Made by a program: the position numbers and the translations under genes
The notes under the pieces: generated by a model
Told to the model about the DNA's origin: nothing
The model's input: only the letters and a program-made list of their open reading frames with translations
The model's database searches: none
Assembly (NCBI GenBank): GCA_937902115.1
Contig: CALGSR010000104.1
Coordinates: forward strand, 1 to 15,449
Direction of reading: 5' to 3'
Origin: an uncultured Bacillus sp.
Lineage (GTDB): Bacteria > Bacillota > Bacilli > Bacillales > Cytobacillaceae
Length of the DNA stretch: 15,449 bases
In this document: piece after piece, positions 1 to 6,093 of the stretch
Numbering within the stretch: position 1 is the stretch's first letter
Layout of the letters: every line of letters begins with the position of its first letter

Positions 1-579
1 ATCCTCAATCGCCAGCAGGCTGCAGATGTCCTCGGCTACATTTTCTGTTGCGGTTGCAGTCAAGGCCACAATGGTCGGATGATGTTTTAACTGGCGTAGT
101 GACGAAACAATCGAGCGATAGCTTGGTCTGAAATCATGCCCCCATTGTGAAATACAGTGTGCTTCATCAAAGGCGATTAAAGGGATTTCGATTGAATTAA
201 GCAGTTCAATAAAATGAGTAGATTCAAATCGCTCAGGAGCCGCATAGACAAGCTTATACGCTCCCTGTCTAATCAGGGACATCCGTTCCATTAGCTCTTG
301 ATTGTTTAACGAACTGTTAATGAAAGTAGCTGGGATTTCGGCAGTGGTGAGGGAGTCAACCTGATCCTTCATGAGTGATATAAGCGGGGAAATCACAATC
401 GTTGTTCCTTGGAAGAGAAGGGCAGGAATTTGATAACAAAGCGATTTTCCTCCTCCGGTTGGCAGGATGCCAAGCGTGTTCTTCTTGTTTACTATATTTT
501 CGATAATTTCTCTTTGGCCATCACGAAACGCTGAATAGCCAAAGTACTGCTGTAAAAGGTTCTGTGCTTCATCTAACAT
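1..579 (-). CDS. recQ: RecQ-family ATP-dependent DNA helicase (N-terminal part, runs off window)
   Basis: ATP-dependent 3'-5' DNA helicase of the RecQ family, acting in DNA repair and recombination on chromosomal DNA. Only the first 193 codons are inside the window. Reading the minus strand from the ATG at 579, the helicase motifs appear in order: a Q motif (FRDGQRE, residues 18-24), Walker A/motif I (PTGGGKS, 40-46), motif Ia (ISPLISLMKDQV, 63-74), a DEAH Walker B (138-141) followed by the RecQ aromatic-rich loop (CISQWGHDFRPSY), and motif III (ALTATAT, 171-177). The start is supported by an AGGTGAT Shine-Dalgarno just upstream, and the N-terminus aligns with RecQ proteins without extra residues. 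The gene is divergent from gerE. The second helicase lobe, zinc/RQC and HRDC regions lie outside, so long RecQ cannot be told from a short RecS-like paralogue. Confidence 0.93.
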   Translation of the reverse strand, partial: MLDEAQNLLQQYFGYSAFRDGQREIIENIVNKKNTLGILPTGGGKSLCYQIPALLFQGTTIVISPLISLMKDQVDSLTTAEIPATFINSSLNNQELMERMSLIRQGAYKLVYAAPERFESTHFIELLNSIEIPLIAFDEAHCISQWGHDFRPSYRSIVSSLRQLKHHPTIVALTATATENVAEDICSLLAIED

Positions 580-583
580 AATG

Positions 584-737
584 ATCACCTATTTATTCAG
601 AATTAATTCTAGTTTATCATTGATCCCATGGATTTGATAAGAGATCGAGGAGGAATATCTGAAAAATTTAGGTTATTTAAACTTAATTGGTGCGATGGTG
701 TTGCGATAAAGATGATTCTGCTTGTGATTGGACAGAG
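584..737 (+). other. Spacer with a possible 16-codon mini-ORF behind a strong ribosome binding site
   Basis: The region between recQ and gerE has no recognisable gene. It does hold a strong Shine-Dalgarno (GAGGAGG, 647-653), followed 5 nt later by a CTG-initiated frame (659-709) that would encode 16 mostly hydrophobic residues (KNLGYLNLIGAMVLR after the start). A second frame (ATG at 714) continues with MILLVIGQRKKTF. This could be the decayed 5' end of a small membrane-protein gene, or chance. No convincing promoter is visible upstream. The unit would end at the hairpin at 738-774. Confidence 0.2.
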
Positions 738-775
738 AAAAAAGACATTTAATCCCCGCTTAAGTGTCTTTTTTT
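738..775 (+). terminator. Rho-independent terminator, probably bidirectional
   Basis: A 15-bp stem (738-752 with 760-774, one G-U pair, loop TCCCCGC) has an A-tract on the left arm and a T-tract on the right arm. It can therefore act on both strands. It separates recQ from the gerE promoter and would stop transcripts running either way. Confidence 0.75.
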
Positions 776-838
776 AATCATTTAATTAAAAATTCGCACA
801 TTTTATAAATATCCTTCTGAAGTTCGCGAAATGTAGTC

Positions 839-866
839 ACTACAATACTTTCACTAACATATGATA
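839..866 (+). promoter_or_regulatory. Sigma-K-type promoter of gerE
   Basis: CATATGATA (858-866) matches the sigma-K -10 consensus CATANNNTA perfectly. It is preceded at 17 nt by the minimal -35 AC (839-840). Known biology: gerE is transcribed by sigma-K RNA polymerase late in the mother cell. A 7-bp inverted repeat (TAGTCAC 834-840, GTGACTA 869-875) brackets this promoter. Confidence 0.7.
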
Positions 867-930
867 TCGTGACTAAATATACACCCATCCCGCAGTTCAT
901 AGCTGGCGAAGGCAAGGAGGGTTACAATAC

Positions 931-1155
931 TTGAAGGAGAATGAATATACTCACAAGCCGTTACTCACCAAACGAGAGAGAGAAGTTTTCGAACTGTTAG
1001 TACAAGATAAAACAACAAAAGAAATCGCGGGAGAACTATTTATCAGCGAGAAAACAGTTCGGAACCACATTTCAAACGCCATGCAAAAATTGGGCGTAAA
1101 GGGGCGCTCACAAGCTGTTGTCGAGCTCCTTCGTATGGGAGAACTTAAGCTTTAA
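931..1155 (+). CDS. gerE: Sporulation transcription factor GerE
   Basis: Late mother-cell regulator that activates or represses sigma-K-dependent coat and germination genes. It is a 74-residue protein consisting almost entirely of a LuxR/FixJ-type helix-turn-helix domain. Visible landmarks are LTKREREVFELL (about 12-23), the scaffold segment KTTKEIAGELFISEKTV (about 27-43, including the recognition helix), and the terminal LRMGEL. Length and sequence closely match B. subtilis GerE as I remember it. The start is TTG at 931, placed by AAGGAGG at 914-920 (10-nt spacing) and by the conserved MKE N-terminus; an in-frame ATG for a full-length product is lacking. It is transcribed alone, between the sigma-K-type promoter and a hairpin at 1163-1188, and precedes ysmB as in other bacilli. 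Confidence 0.97.
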   Translation: MKENEYTHKPLLTKREREVFELLVQDKTTKEIAGELFISEKTVRNHISNAMQKLGVKGRSQAVVELLRMGELKL

Positions 1156-1162
1156 TCTCATG

Positions 1163-1188
1163 ACCGGTATCCCTTCTGGGGTACCGGT
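1163..1188 (+). terminator. Hairpin after gerE, likely terminator
   Basis: An 11-bp stem (1163-1173 with 1178-1188, one T-G pair, loop TTCT) with GC-rich arms starts 7 nt after the gerE stop codon. It has no proper T-tract (TAATGCTTATATT follows), so it may terminate only partly or may protect the gerE mRNA 3' end. Confidence 0.5.
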
Positions 1189-1307
1189 TAATGCTTATAT
1201 TCCATATATATGAACACTATTTTATGAGTATGAATTAAACTTGATAAGCAATCCAGTCAATACTTAAGATTTACATTGGGATTGGCGCTAGAATTTAATG
1301 TTGAATT

Positions 1308-1337
1308 TTACATATAAAAGATAGAAAATAGTATACA
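1308..1337 (+). promoter_or_regulatory. Possible sigma-A promoter for the ysmB-racE unit
   Basis: TTACAT (1308-1313), an 18-nt spacer, then TATACA (1332-1337) resemble sigma-A -35 and -10 elements about 25 nt before the first possible ysmB start. The match is imperfect and the region is AT-rich. The long gap after the gerE hairpin makes a separate promoter here plausible. Confidence 0.35.
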
Positions 1338-1368
1338 TGGAAAAGACGTTAGGGGAGTGCTGGGAAGA

Positions 1369-1812
1369 ATGGGTAGGAATGAGATGGATTACATAGATAG
1401 CGTCAGCCAAATAGAAAAAGATTTACGCTATATTTCCGGAATCTTAAAGCAAAAGGGCCGAGAAATCTTAAGTGATTATCGGATTACTCCTCCGCAGTTT
1501 CTTGCTCTTCAATGGCTATATGAAGAAGGCGATATGACCATCGGCGAACTATCTGCTAAGATGTACTTAGCGTTCAGTACAACAACCGATTTGATCGACC
1601 GAATGGAAAAAACAAGCCTTGTAAAAAGGGTCAAGAATGACCAAGATCGACGAGTGGTTCGAATTCATCTGTTAGAAGAGGGAGAGAGACTGGTCGGCCA
1701 AGTGCTCGAAAAACGTAAAATCTACCTACAGGGGTTATTGAAGGATTATTCCCCTCTGGATGTATTAAAATTACAAACTAGTTTAACAAGACTACATCAT
1801 GGTATGCGATAA
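1369..1812 (+). CDS. ysmB: MarR-family transcriptional regulator (YsmB-like)
   Basis: Winged-helix DNA-binding regulator of the MarR family, presumably a cytoplasmic dimer; its ligand and targets cannot be read from the sequence. An N-terminal dimerisation helix (IEKDLRYISGILKQKGREIL) leads into the winged helix. The recognition region is MTIGELSAKMYLAFSTTTDLIDRMEKTSLVKRV, split here as MTIGELSAKMYL plus AFSTTTDLIDRMEK, followed by the wing DRRVVRIHLLEEG. The MarR hallmark DRR is present. The start is uncertain: GTG 1357, ATG 1369 and ATG 1384 are all in frame. I chose ATG 1369 because GGAG lies 11 nt upstream, whereas GTG 1357 overlaps that GGAG. ATG 1384 is equally defensible on family length. 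The stop is 16 nt before racE, so the two are probably co-transcribed, as in B. subtilis. Confidence 0.9.
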   Translation: MGRNEMDYIDSVSQIEKDLRYISGILKQKGREILSDYRITPPQFLALQWLYEEGDMTIGELSAKMYLAFSTTTDLIDRMEKTSLVKRVKNDQDRRVVRIHLLEEGERLVGQVLEKRKIYLQGLLKDYSPLDVLKLQTSLTRLHHGMR

Positions 1813-1828
1813 AAATGAGGCGGATATA

Positions 1829-2623
1829 TTGAAAAGACCAATTGGAGTAATTGATTCTGGAGTAGGCGGTTTGACAGTTGCAAAAGAAATGATGCGTCAA
1901 TTGCCGAATGAACAAATTATATATGTAGGGGACACTGCTCGTTGTCCGTACGGCCCGCGAACGGCTGAAGAGGTTAGGGGCTTTACATGGCAGATGACTC
2001 GTTTTTTAATGGAAAAGGATATTAAAATGCTTGTCATTGCCTGCAATACAGCTACAGCGGTTGCTTTGCATGAAATTAGGAGTGAACTTGCAATACCAGT
2101 ACTAGGTGTGATCCACCCAGGTGCCCGCGCTGCGATTAAAGTGACCCGTAATAAGCGAATTGGCGTGATTGGAACGGTTGGCACGGTGAAAAGTGCAGCC
2201 TATGAGAATGCTCTCACGCAATTAAATAAGAAAATATATTCCGTTTCACTTGCCTGTCCTAAGTTTGTTCCTCTTGTAGAGAGTGGTGAATATAAGGGTC
2301 CTGTAGCGAAGAAAATTGTAGCAGAGACACTGAAGCCTTTAAAGAATAAAGGGCTTGATACGCTTATATTAGGCTGCACTCATTACCCTTTGCTGCAGCC
2401 GATCATTCAGAATGTAATGGGTAATTATGTTAAAGTGATCAGTTCAGGTGAAGAAACAGCGAGTGAGGTAAGTACGATCCTGCACCATAACCGTTTATTA
2501 AATAAAGACAACGATGAACCGGAACATGATTTTTATACAACCGGTTCAAAAGCAATCTTTACAAAAATTGCTTCGGCATGGTTGGAAAAGCCGATTGCGA
2601 ATGTAACGACAATCAAATTATAA
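1829..2623 (+). CDS. racE: Glutamate racemase
   Basis: Cofactor-independent racemase converting L-glutamate to D-glutamate for peptidoglycan and, in some bacilli, poly-gamma-glutamate. Family hallmarks are GVIDSGVGGLTV near the N-terminus, YVGDTARCPYGPR, and two catalytic cysteines: C72 in VIACNTATA and C183 in LGCTHYPLL, the second followed by its partner His. I place the start at TTG 1829, giving MKRPIGVIDSG, which matches the usual N-terminus and has an SD-like GAGGCGGA 5-6 nt upstream. An in-frame ATG at 1799 would add 10 residues and overlap ysmB, which is less likely. The resulting 264 residues are typical of the family. It follows ysmB closely and ends before a terminator-like hairpin. 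The symbol murI is equally correct. Confidence 0.95.
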   Translation: MKRPIGVIDSGVGGLTVAKEMMRQLPNEQIIYVGDTARCPYGPRTAEEVRGFTWQMTRFLMEKDIKMLVIACNTATAVALHEIRSELAIPVLGVIHPGARAAIKVTRNKRIGVIGTVGTVKSAAYENALTQLNKKIYSVSLACPKFVPLVESGEYKGPVAKKIVAETLKPLKNKGLDTLILGCTHYPLLQPIIQNVMGNYVKVISSGEETASEVSTILHHNRLLNKDNDEPEHDFYTTGSKAIFTKIASAWLEKPIANVTTIKL

Positions 2624-2695
2624 TGATGAACTTTTTAAAGGGCTAATTTCAGCTAATGGTACGTTCTTCAGGTTCAATGGATGATCGATAGTTTT

Positions 2696-2733
2696 GGGTC
2701 TAATCTCACCTTTATTGGGGATAGGCTCTTTTT
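2696..2733 (+). terminator. Likely rho-independent terminator after racE
   Basis: An imperfect stem (2696-2707 with 2717-2728, several G-U pairs, one bulged A) is followed by a T-run (2729-2733). It lies about 70 nt after the racE stop codon, before gerM, and separates vegetative racE from sporulation gene gerM. Confidence 0.5.
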
Positions 2734-2818
2734 GCACATGTTTTTCTCTCCTAAGGCGGTCTAATTTTTTAGTCATGCCCGTATATATGTAGTACAAACT
2801 GTCTTTGGAGGGATTAAA

Positions 2819-3895
2819 ATGACTAAACCTAAATATAGAAAGATGTTTGCCTATGCGACGATTATTTCGGCCTTTTTATTATCTGGCTGCGGCCTTCTCG
2901 GAGGGGAGAAGAAAGAAGAAGTTGACCCCCCAAAAGAAGTGACAATGACAAGCGAAGAACAGGGGTCTGTTGGAAAGACAGATAAAGAGGAAACTAAAAA
3001 GGGTGAAAAAGAAGCAGCTACAGAAAGTACAGTGAAAACAGAGCTATATCTGTTAGATAAAAACGGTTTAGTTGTATCGCAAACTCTAAATCTGGCCAAA
3101 ACTGAATCGGTGGCAAAACAAGCACTGCAGCACTTAGTGGAAAATGGACCGGTTACTGACATGCTGCCGAACGGGTTTAAAGCAGTGCTGCCGGAAGATA
3201 CAAAATTGACGGTAAATGTGAAGGACGGGGTAGCGACTGTTGATTTTTCCAAGGAATTTAAAAACTACCAGCCTGAAGATGAATTGAAAATTCTTCAATC
3301 GGTCACATGGACTTTAACTCAATTTGATACGATTGATAAGGTAAAGCTGCAAATGAACGGTCATCCGCTTGAAGAAATGCCTGTAAACGGTACGCCGATT
3401 GGTGATAATTTATCTAGAAAAGATGGAATCAATTTAGATATTTCTAAATCAGGGGATATCTTAAATTCAAGACCGATTACGGTTTATTACCTAAGCGGGG
3501 AAAAGGAAAATTATTATTTCGTCCCTGTGACAAAAAGGGTGAGCAATAAGATTGATAATAACATCGATGCTGCTATACAGGAATTGGTGAAGGGGCCAAG
3601 TGCTAACTCTGAGCTTCTAAATGAGTTCAGCCCTGATGTGGCATTACTTGATAAGCCTAAGGTCGAAAATGGAAATGTGATCCTTAACTTTAATGAATCC
3701 ATTTATGGCAGCTTTGATAAAAAAATGATTTCACAAAATGTGCTTCAGTCTCTTGTGCTGACACTAACTGAACAAACAGGCATTGAAAGTGTTTCGATTA
3801 CCGTAAATGGAAAAGCAGAACTGATGAATGAGGAAGGCGGTAAACTGACAGAGCCTGTCACACGACCTGAACATGTAAATACAGGTAGTTATTGA
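2819..3895 (+). CDS. gerM: Spore germination/sporulation lipoprotein GerM
   Basis: Lipoprotein needed for normal sporulation and germination in B. subtilis, acting at the forespore envelope. It has 358 residues. A lipoprotein signal peptide with basic N-region (KPKYRK), a hydrophobic core and lipobox LLSGC gives lipidated Cys24. A charged, low-complexity Lys/Glu-rich linker follows (about 30-70). Two tandem GerMN domains come next, at about 73-200 and 215-345; each shows the repeated pattern of a YLLD or YYLS strand, an LVENGP or LVKGP helix end, and a V(T)VDFS or VILNFN strand. The start is ATG with GGAGGG at 2807-2812, spaced 6 nt. I found no clear sigma-E, -G or -K promoter upstream. In B. 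subtilis the next gene is rph; here it is directly rdgB/ysnA. Confidence 0.94.
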   Translation: MTKPKYRKMFAYATIISAFLLSGCGLLGGEKKEEVDPPKEVTMTSEEQGSVGKTDKEETKKGEKEAATESTVKTELYLLDKNGLVVSQTLNLAKTESVAKQALQHLVENGPVTDMLPNGFKAVLPEDTKLTVNVKDGVATVDFSKEFKNYQPEDELKILQSVTWTLTQFDTIDKVKLQMNGHPLEEMPVNGTPIGDNLSRKDGINLDISKSGDILNSRPITVYYLSGEKENYYFVPVTKRVSNKIDNNIDAAIQELVKGPSANSELLNEFSPDVALLDKPKVENGNVILNFNESIYGSFDKKMISQNVLQSLVLTLTEQTGIESVSITVNGKAELMNEEGGKLTEPVTRPEHVNTGSY

Positions 3896-3906
3896 CGATT
3901 ACTTTT

Positions 3907-3915
3907 TGCTATACT
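3907..3915 (+). promoter_or_regulatory. Possible extended -10 promoter upstream of rdgB
   Basis: TGCTATACT is an extended -10 element (TGN-TATACT) 12 nt after the gerM stop. No good -35 is found at the normal distance (TTGACG at 3892 is only 12 nt away), which an extended -10 can partly offset. If it is used, its transcript would run straight into the hairpin at 3932-3956. Confidence 0.35.
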
Positions 3916-3931
3916 AGATAAGGACTATGAA

Positions 3932-3967
3932 AAGAGTGGGCATATTGCCAACTCTTATTCTTTTTTT
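3932..3967 (+). terminator. Rho-independent terminator between gerM and rdgB, abutting the rdgB ribosome binding site
   Basis: A stem (3932-3942 with 3946-3956, one G-A mismatch, 3-nt loop) is followed by ATTC and seven Ts (3961-3967). The rdgB Shine-Dalgarno (GGGGG) begins at the very next base. It is most simply the gerM terminator, but it also lies downstream of the candidate promoter at 3907 and could attenuate rdgB. Confidence 0.65.
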
Positions 3968-3977
3968 GGGGGTAAAT

Positions 3978-4583
3978 ATGTTGAAGGTAATTATTGCAAC
4001 AAAAAATGCAGGAAAAGCAAAAGAGTTTGTAAAGATGTTTGAACCCTACAATATTGAAGTGAAAACGCTGCTTGATTTTCCTGATTTTGCCGAGATTGAA
4101 GAAACAGGGAAGACTTTTGAGGAAAATGCGATCCTGAAAGCAGAAACCGTTTGTGCACAATTAGGAGCAATGGCGGTAGCGGACGATTCCGGTATTATGG
4201 TTGATGCCCTTGATGGCAGGCCGGGTATTTACTCAGCTCGCTATGCCGGTGTAGAGAAAGATGATGAAGCAAACAATGATAAATTGCTGGAAGAATTAAA
4301 AGATGTGCCAGACGCAGAGAGGACAGCAAGATACTATTGTGCACTGGCGTTTGCATCCCCAAATCACCGTACGATCACCGTGAACGATACTTGCGAAGGG
4401 GTTATTATTTCTGAAAGACGAGGAACAAATGGATTTGGCTACGATCCCCTATTTTACTTACCTGAATGGGGAAAAACGATGGCTGAAATCACAGCGCAGG
4501 AGAAAAATGAAATCAGCCATCGGGCCAAGGCTTTAAAAAAATTAGAAGGGCATTTGCCGGGTTTTTTTCAAAAGGAGAATTAA
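3978..4583 (+). CDS. rdgB: Non-canonical purine NTP pyrophosphatase (RdgB/HAM1 family, YsnA-like)
   Basis: House-cleaning enzyme that hydrolyses dITP, ITP and XTP to the monophosphates plus pyrophosphate, keeping deaminated purines out of nucleic acids. Family motifs are in order: ATKNAGKAKEF at the N-terminus, TFEENAILKAE, the metal and substrate segment DDSGIMVDALDGRPGIYSAR (shown here to 20 residues), GTNGFGYDPLF, and SHRAKALKKL near the C-terminus. I chose ATG 3978 (201 residues) because it places IIATKN at the usual distance from the start and follows GGGGGT (3968-3973). An upstream in-frame ATG at 3927 would translate through the terminator hairpin. The gene is followed 3 nt later by the phosphodiesterase gene and both are surely co-transcribed, as ysnA-ysnB are in B. 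subtilis. Confidence 0.94.
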   Translation: MLKVIIATKNAGKAKEFVKMFEPYNIEVKTLLDFPDFAEIEETGKTFEENAILKAETVCAQLGAMAVADDSGIMVDALDGRPGIYSARYAGVEKDDEANNDKLLEELKDVPDAERTARYYCALAFASPNHRTITVNDTCEGVIISERRGTNGFGYDPLFYLPEWGKTMAEITAQEKNEISHRAKALKKLEGHLPGFFQKEN

Positions 4584-4586
4584 TGT

Positions 4587-5105
4587 ATGAAGGTCCTTAT
4601 CGTGAGTGATAGCCATGGGTTAACAGCGGAATTAGAACAATTAAAGAAAAGACATCGTGCAGAAGTGGAGCTTTTCATTCATTGCGGGGATTCAGAATTG
4701 GATGCGGATCATCCCTCGATGATGAATTATCTCACCGTACGTGGAAATTGTGATGAAGATCAGCGCTTTCCTATGGAAACGGTGAAGGAGGCTGGTACCC
4801 GAAGGATTTTAGTTGCACATGGACACCGTTACTCTGTGAAAACGGATTTGATGAAACTATCGTATAAAGCACAGGAAGTTTCGGCAGATATCGTTTGTTT
4901 TGGTCATTCTCACTATCTCGGAGCAGAAATGGTTTACGATACACTTTTTATTAACCCGGGAAGCATTCGCCTTCCAAGAGGAAGCCGAGCGAGAACATAT
5001 GTCATATTAGAGATAGTAGAACATGCTTATGTCATAAAGGTGTATGATTATGATAAAGGAGAACTCAGTGACTTAGAACAAACATTCTCGTTCCATTCAA
5101 AATAA
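4587..5105 (+). CDS. ysnB: YfcE/MJ0936-family metallophosphoesterase (YsnB-like)
   Basis: Small calcineurin-like phosphodiesterase; relatives hydrolyse model phosphodiesters in vitro but a physiological substrate is not established. The two-metal site is complete: DSHG at residues 8-11, HCGDSE at about 32-37, GNCDED at about 53-58, AHGHRY at about 77-82 and FGHSHYLG at about 107-114. Length (172 residues) is typical. ATG at 4587 is preceded by AGGAG (4573-4577) at 9 nt. It follows rdgB by 3 nt, suggesting translational coupling. It ends before a hairpin at 5123-5139. Confidence 0.93.
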   Translation: MKVLIVSDSHGLTAELEQLKKRHRAEVELFIHCGDSELDADHPSMMNYLTVRGNCDEDQRFPMETVKEAGTRRILVAHGHRYSVKTDLMKLSYKAQEVSADIVCFGHSHYLGAEMVYDTLFINPGSIRLPRGSRARTYVILEIVEHAYVIKVYDYDKGELSDLEQTFSFHSK

Positions 5106-5121
5106 ACTTCTTATTGAAAAA

Positions 5122-5150
5122 GGGAGGAATACTTCCTCCTCTAAATTTTT
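5122..5150 (+). terminator. Terminator after ysnB
   Basis: A GC-rich 7-bp stem GGAGGAA/TTCCTCC (5123-5129 with 5133-5139, extended by one G-T pair, loop TAC) is followed by CTAAATTTTTATT. The T-run starts a few bases away from the stem, so efficiency is uncertain. Confidence 0.6.
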
Positions 5151-5162
5151 ATTAAAATATGA

Positions 5163-5191
5163 TTGACATTTGTTTTGTTTCTAACTATAAT
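5163..5191 (+). promoter_or_regulatory. Perfect-consensus sigma-A promoter of the tRNA-Arg gene
   Basis: TTGACA (5163-5168), a spacer of exactly 17 nt, then TATAAT (5186-5191). The predicted transcription start (about 5198) lies some 29 nt before the tRNA 5' end. Confidence 0.93.
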
Positions 5192-5226
5192 TAAAAATGT
5201 CCTTGAAATACAAGAGACAAATAAAT

Positions 5227-5303
<77 letters not shown>

Positions 5304-5339
5304 TCTACACACGAACTACATATATTCTACCTTTAATTT

Positions 5340-5370
5340 AAACCCATCTTTCTTTGAAGATGGGTTTTTT
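5340..5370 (+). terminator. Terminator of the tRNA-Arg unit
   Basis: A perfect 11-bp stem (5340-5350 with 5357-5367, loop TCTTTG) is followed directly by a T-run to 5370. A canonical rho-independent terminator. Confidence 0.9.
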
Positions 5371-5562
5371 GTATCTTTGTTTTCATCCATGTCATTCGTG
5401 GATTTTCCTTTCAGGCATATGCGACAAAATTTTCCAATATATTCTAAAAAAATTTGTTATACGACTAAATATTCTAACAAGAGCTCTGATAAAACAACAA
5501 TGGAAGCGCATCCATCGTTGATTTTCTATTTGTATTTATCGAATAATTCTCAAGAATGGGTA
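5371..5562. other. Upstream regulatory region of the ilv-leu operon, no gene
   Basis: An AT-rich stretch with no supported coding sequence. It holds a cre site (5500-5514), a 12-bp dyad ATTCT-CA-AGAAT (5545-5556), and weak TnrA-like (5420-5436) and CodY-like (5429-5443) matches. CcpA, TnrA and CodY all act upstream of this operon in B. subtilis, so a long regulatory region is expected here. Confidence 0.55.
5500..5514 (+). promoter_or_regulatory. cre site (CcpA operator) upstream of ilvB
   Basis: ATGGAAGCGCATCCA matches the catabolite-responsive element consensus WTGNAARCGNWWNCA at every position. With the predicted start at 5598 it lies at -98 to -84. That is far enough upstream for activation rather than road-block repression, in keeping with known CcpA activation of ilv-leu in B. 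subtilis. It sits inside a wider 10-bp imperfect dyad (5495-5520). Confidence 0.75.
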
Positions 5563-5591
5563 TTGACTCAAACGTAAAATGAGCGTAATAT
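5563..5591 (+). promoter_or_regulatory. Sigma-A promoter of the ilv-leu operon (upstream candidate)
   Basis: TTGACT (5563-5568), a 17-nt spacer and TAATAT (5586-5591). A start near 5598 gives a leader of about 495 nt before ilvB, similar to the long leader known for B. subtilis ilv-leu, and puts the cre site near -90. This is the stronger of two candidates. Confidence 0.75.
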
Positions 5592-5649
5592 AGTCTCAAC
5601 AAAAGCAATACCAAAACAAGCAAAAACGAGCCTAAAAAATATGAAATAA

Positions 5650-5680
5650 TGTAAAATCTACTATTTAATTGTATTTTACA
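5650..5680. repeat. Perfect 8-bp inverted repeat between the two candidate ilv promoters
   Basis: TGTAAAAT (5650-5657) and ATTTTACA (5673-5680) are perfect inverted copies separated by 15 nt. The geometry does not fit the 17-bp TnrA box. It could be an operator or a leader hairpin; the regulator is unknown. Confidence 0.4.
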
Positions 5681-5710
5681 GAATATTTCTTCCATTCCGT
5701 ATTATAATGA

Positions 5711-5740
5711 TTGTATAGCATGCAATTTGTAACATATGAT
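5711..5740 (+). promoter_or_regulatory. Second, weaker sigma-A-like promoter just before the T-box
   Basis: TTGTAT (5711-5716), an 18-nt spacer and TATGAT (5735-5740). Transcription would start near 5747, just before T-box Stem I. It may be a second operon promoter or chance in AT-rich DNA. Confidence 0.4.
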
Positions 5741-5756
5741 AAAATGAATACAACTT

Positions 5757-6057
5757 AAATGATTGAAAACGATGATGAGGATAAGTAGTTTTATACTTAG
5801 GATTGCTCAGAGAACCGGGATTGCTGTGAACCGGTGAATCCAGTATTTAATGAACTCGCCTCTGAGTGTCTGCCTGAACAATGAAATTTAATTAAGGCGG
5901 ACCGGGTGCACGGCACTCGTTATAGAAGCGAACAATTTTTTGTTCATGAGTGTACGCTTATGCGTAAACAAGGGTGGTACCGTGGAATAGGTTTCAAAGC
6001 CTTTTCATCCCTTTGCCTAATAATTGGTAAGTGAGGGATGGAAGGGCTTTTTATTTT
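5757..6057 (+). promoter_or_regulatory. T-box riboswitch, leucine specifier (CUC)
   Basis: A tRNA-sensing transcription antitermination leader. Conserved 5' Stem I sequence GATGAGGATAAGTAG lies at about 5774-5788. Stem I arms CAGAG/CTCTG close the specifier region, in which GAA-CTC (specifier CTC at 5855-5857) names leucine. The T-box core AGGGTGGTACCGTGG lies at 5971-5985. Its TGGT bulge can pair with an ACCA end, consistent with the A discriminator of tRNA-Leu. A terminator overlapping the antiterminator's downstream part follows at 5996-6057. When uncharged tRNA-Leu binds, the antiterminator forms and ilvB-leuD is transcribed. Leucine control of the whole ilv-leu operon matches B. subtilis. 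Confidence 0.95.
5996..6057 (+). terminator. T-box-controlled terminator in the ilvB leader
   Basis: A 17-bp stem (5996-6012 with 6034-6050, two U-G pairs) is followed by TTTTTATTTT (6048-6057). It is mutually exclusive with the T-box antiterminator. Confidence 0.92.
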
Positions 6058-6093
6058 GCATTCATTTTCAGATGAAAAGAGGAGGATTAATCG

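Noticed and set aside
1799..1828. ATG 1799 as the racE start
   Set aside because: Adds ten residues not seen in the family, overlaps ysmB, and lacks a Shine-Dalgarno at proper spacing; TTG 1829 fits better.
3927..3977. ATG 3927 as the rdgB start
   Set aside because: It would encode an extra 17 residues across the terminator hairpin and the GGGGG ribosome binding site; ATG 3978 matches the family N-terminus.
5420..5443. TnrA box (5420-5436) and CodY box (5429-5443) upstream of ilvB
   Set aside because: The TnrA-like site has two mismatches in fixed positions and the CodY-like site has five of fifteen mismatched. In AT-rich DNA these are expected by chance, so I did not call them as sites.
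5377..5695. Open frames on both strands upstream of ilvB
   Set aside because: AT-rich, no ribosome binding site or family resemblance, and they overlap the cre site and promoter.
5764..5780. Second cre-like sequence TGAAAACGATGATGA
   Set aside because: Only the first half fits the consensus and it coincides with the conserved T-box Stem I sequence, which explains it.
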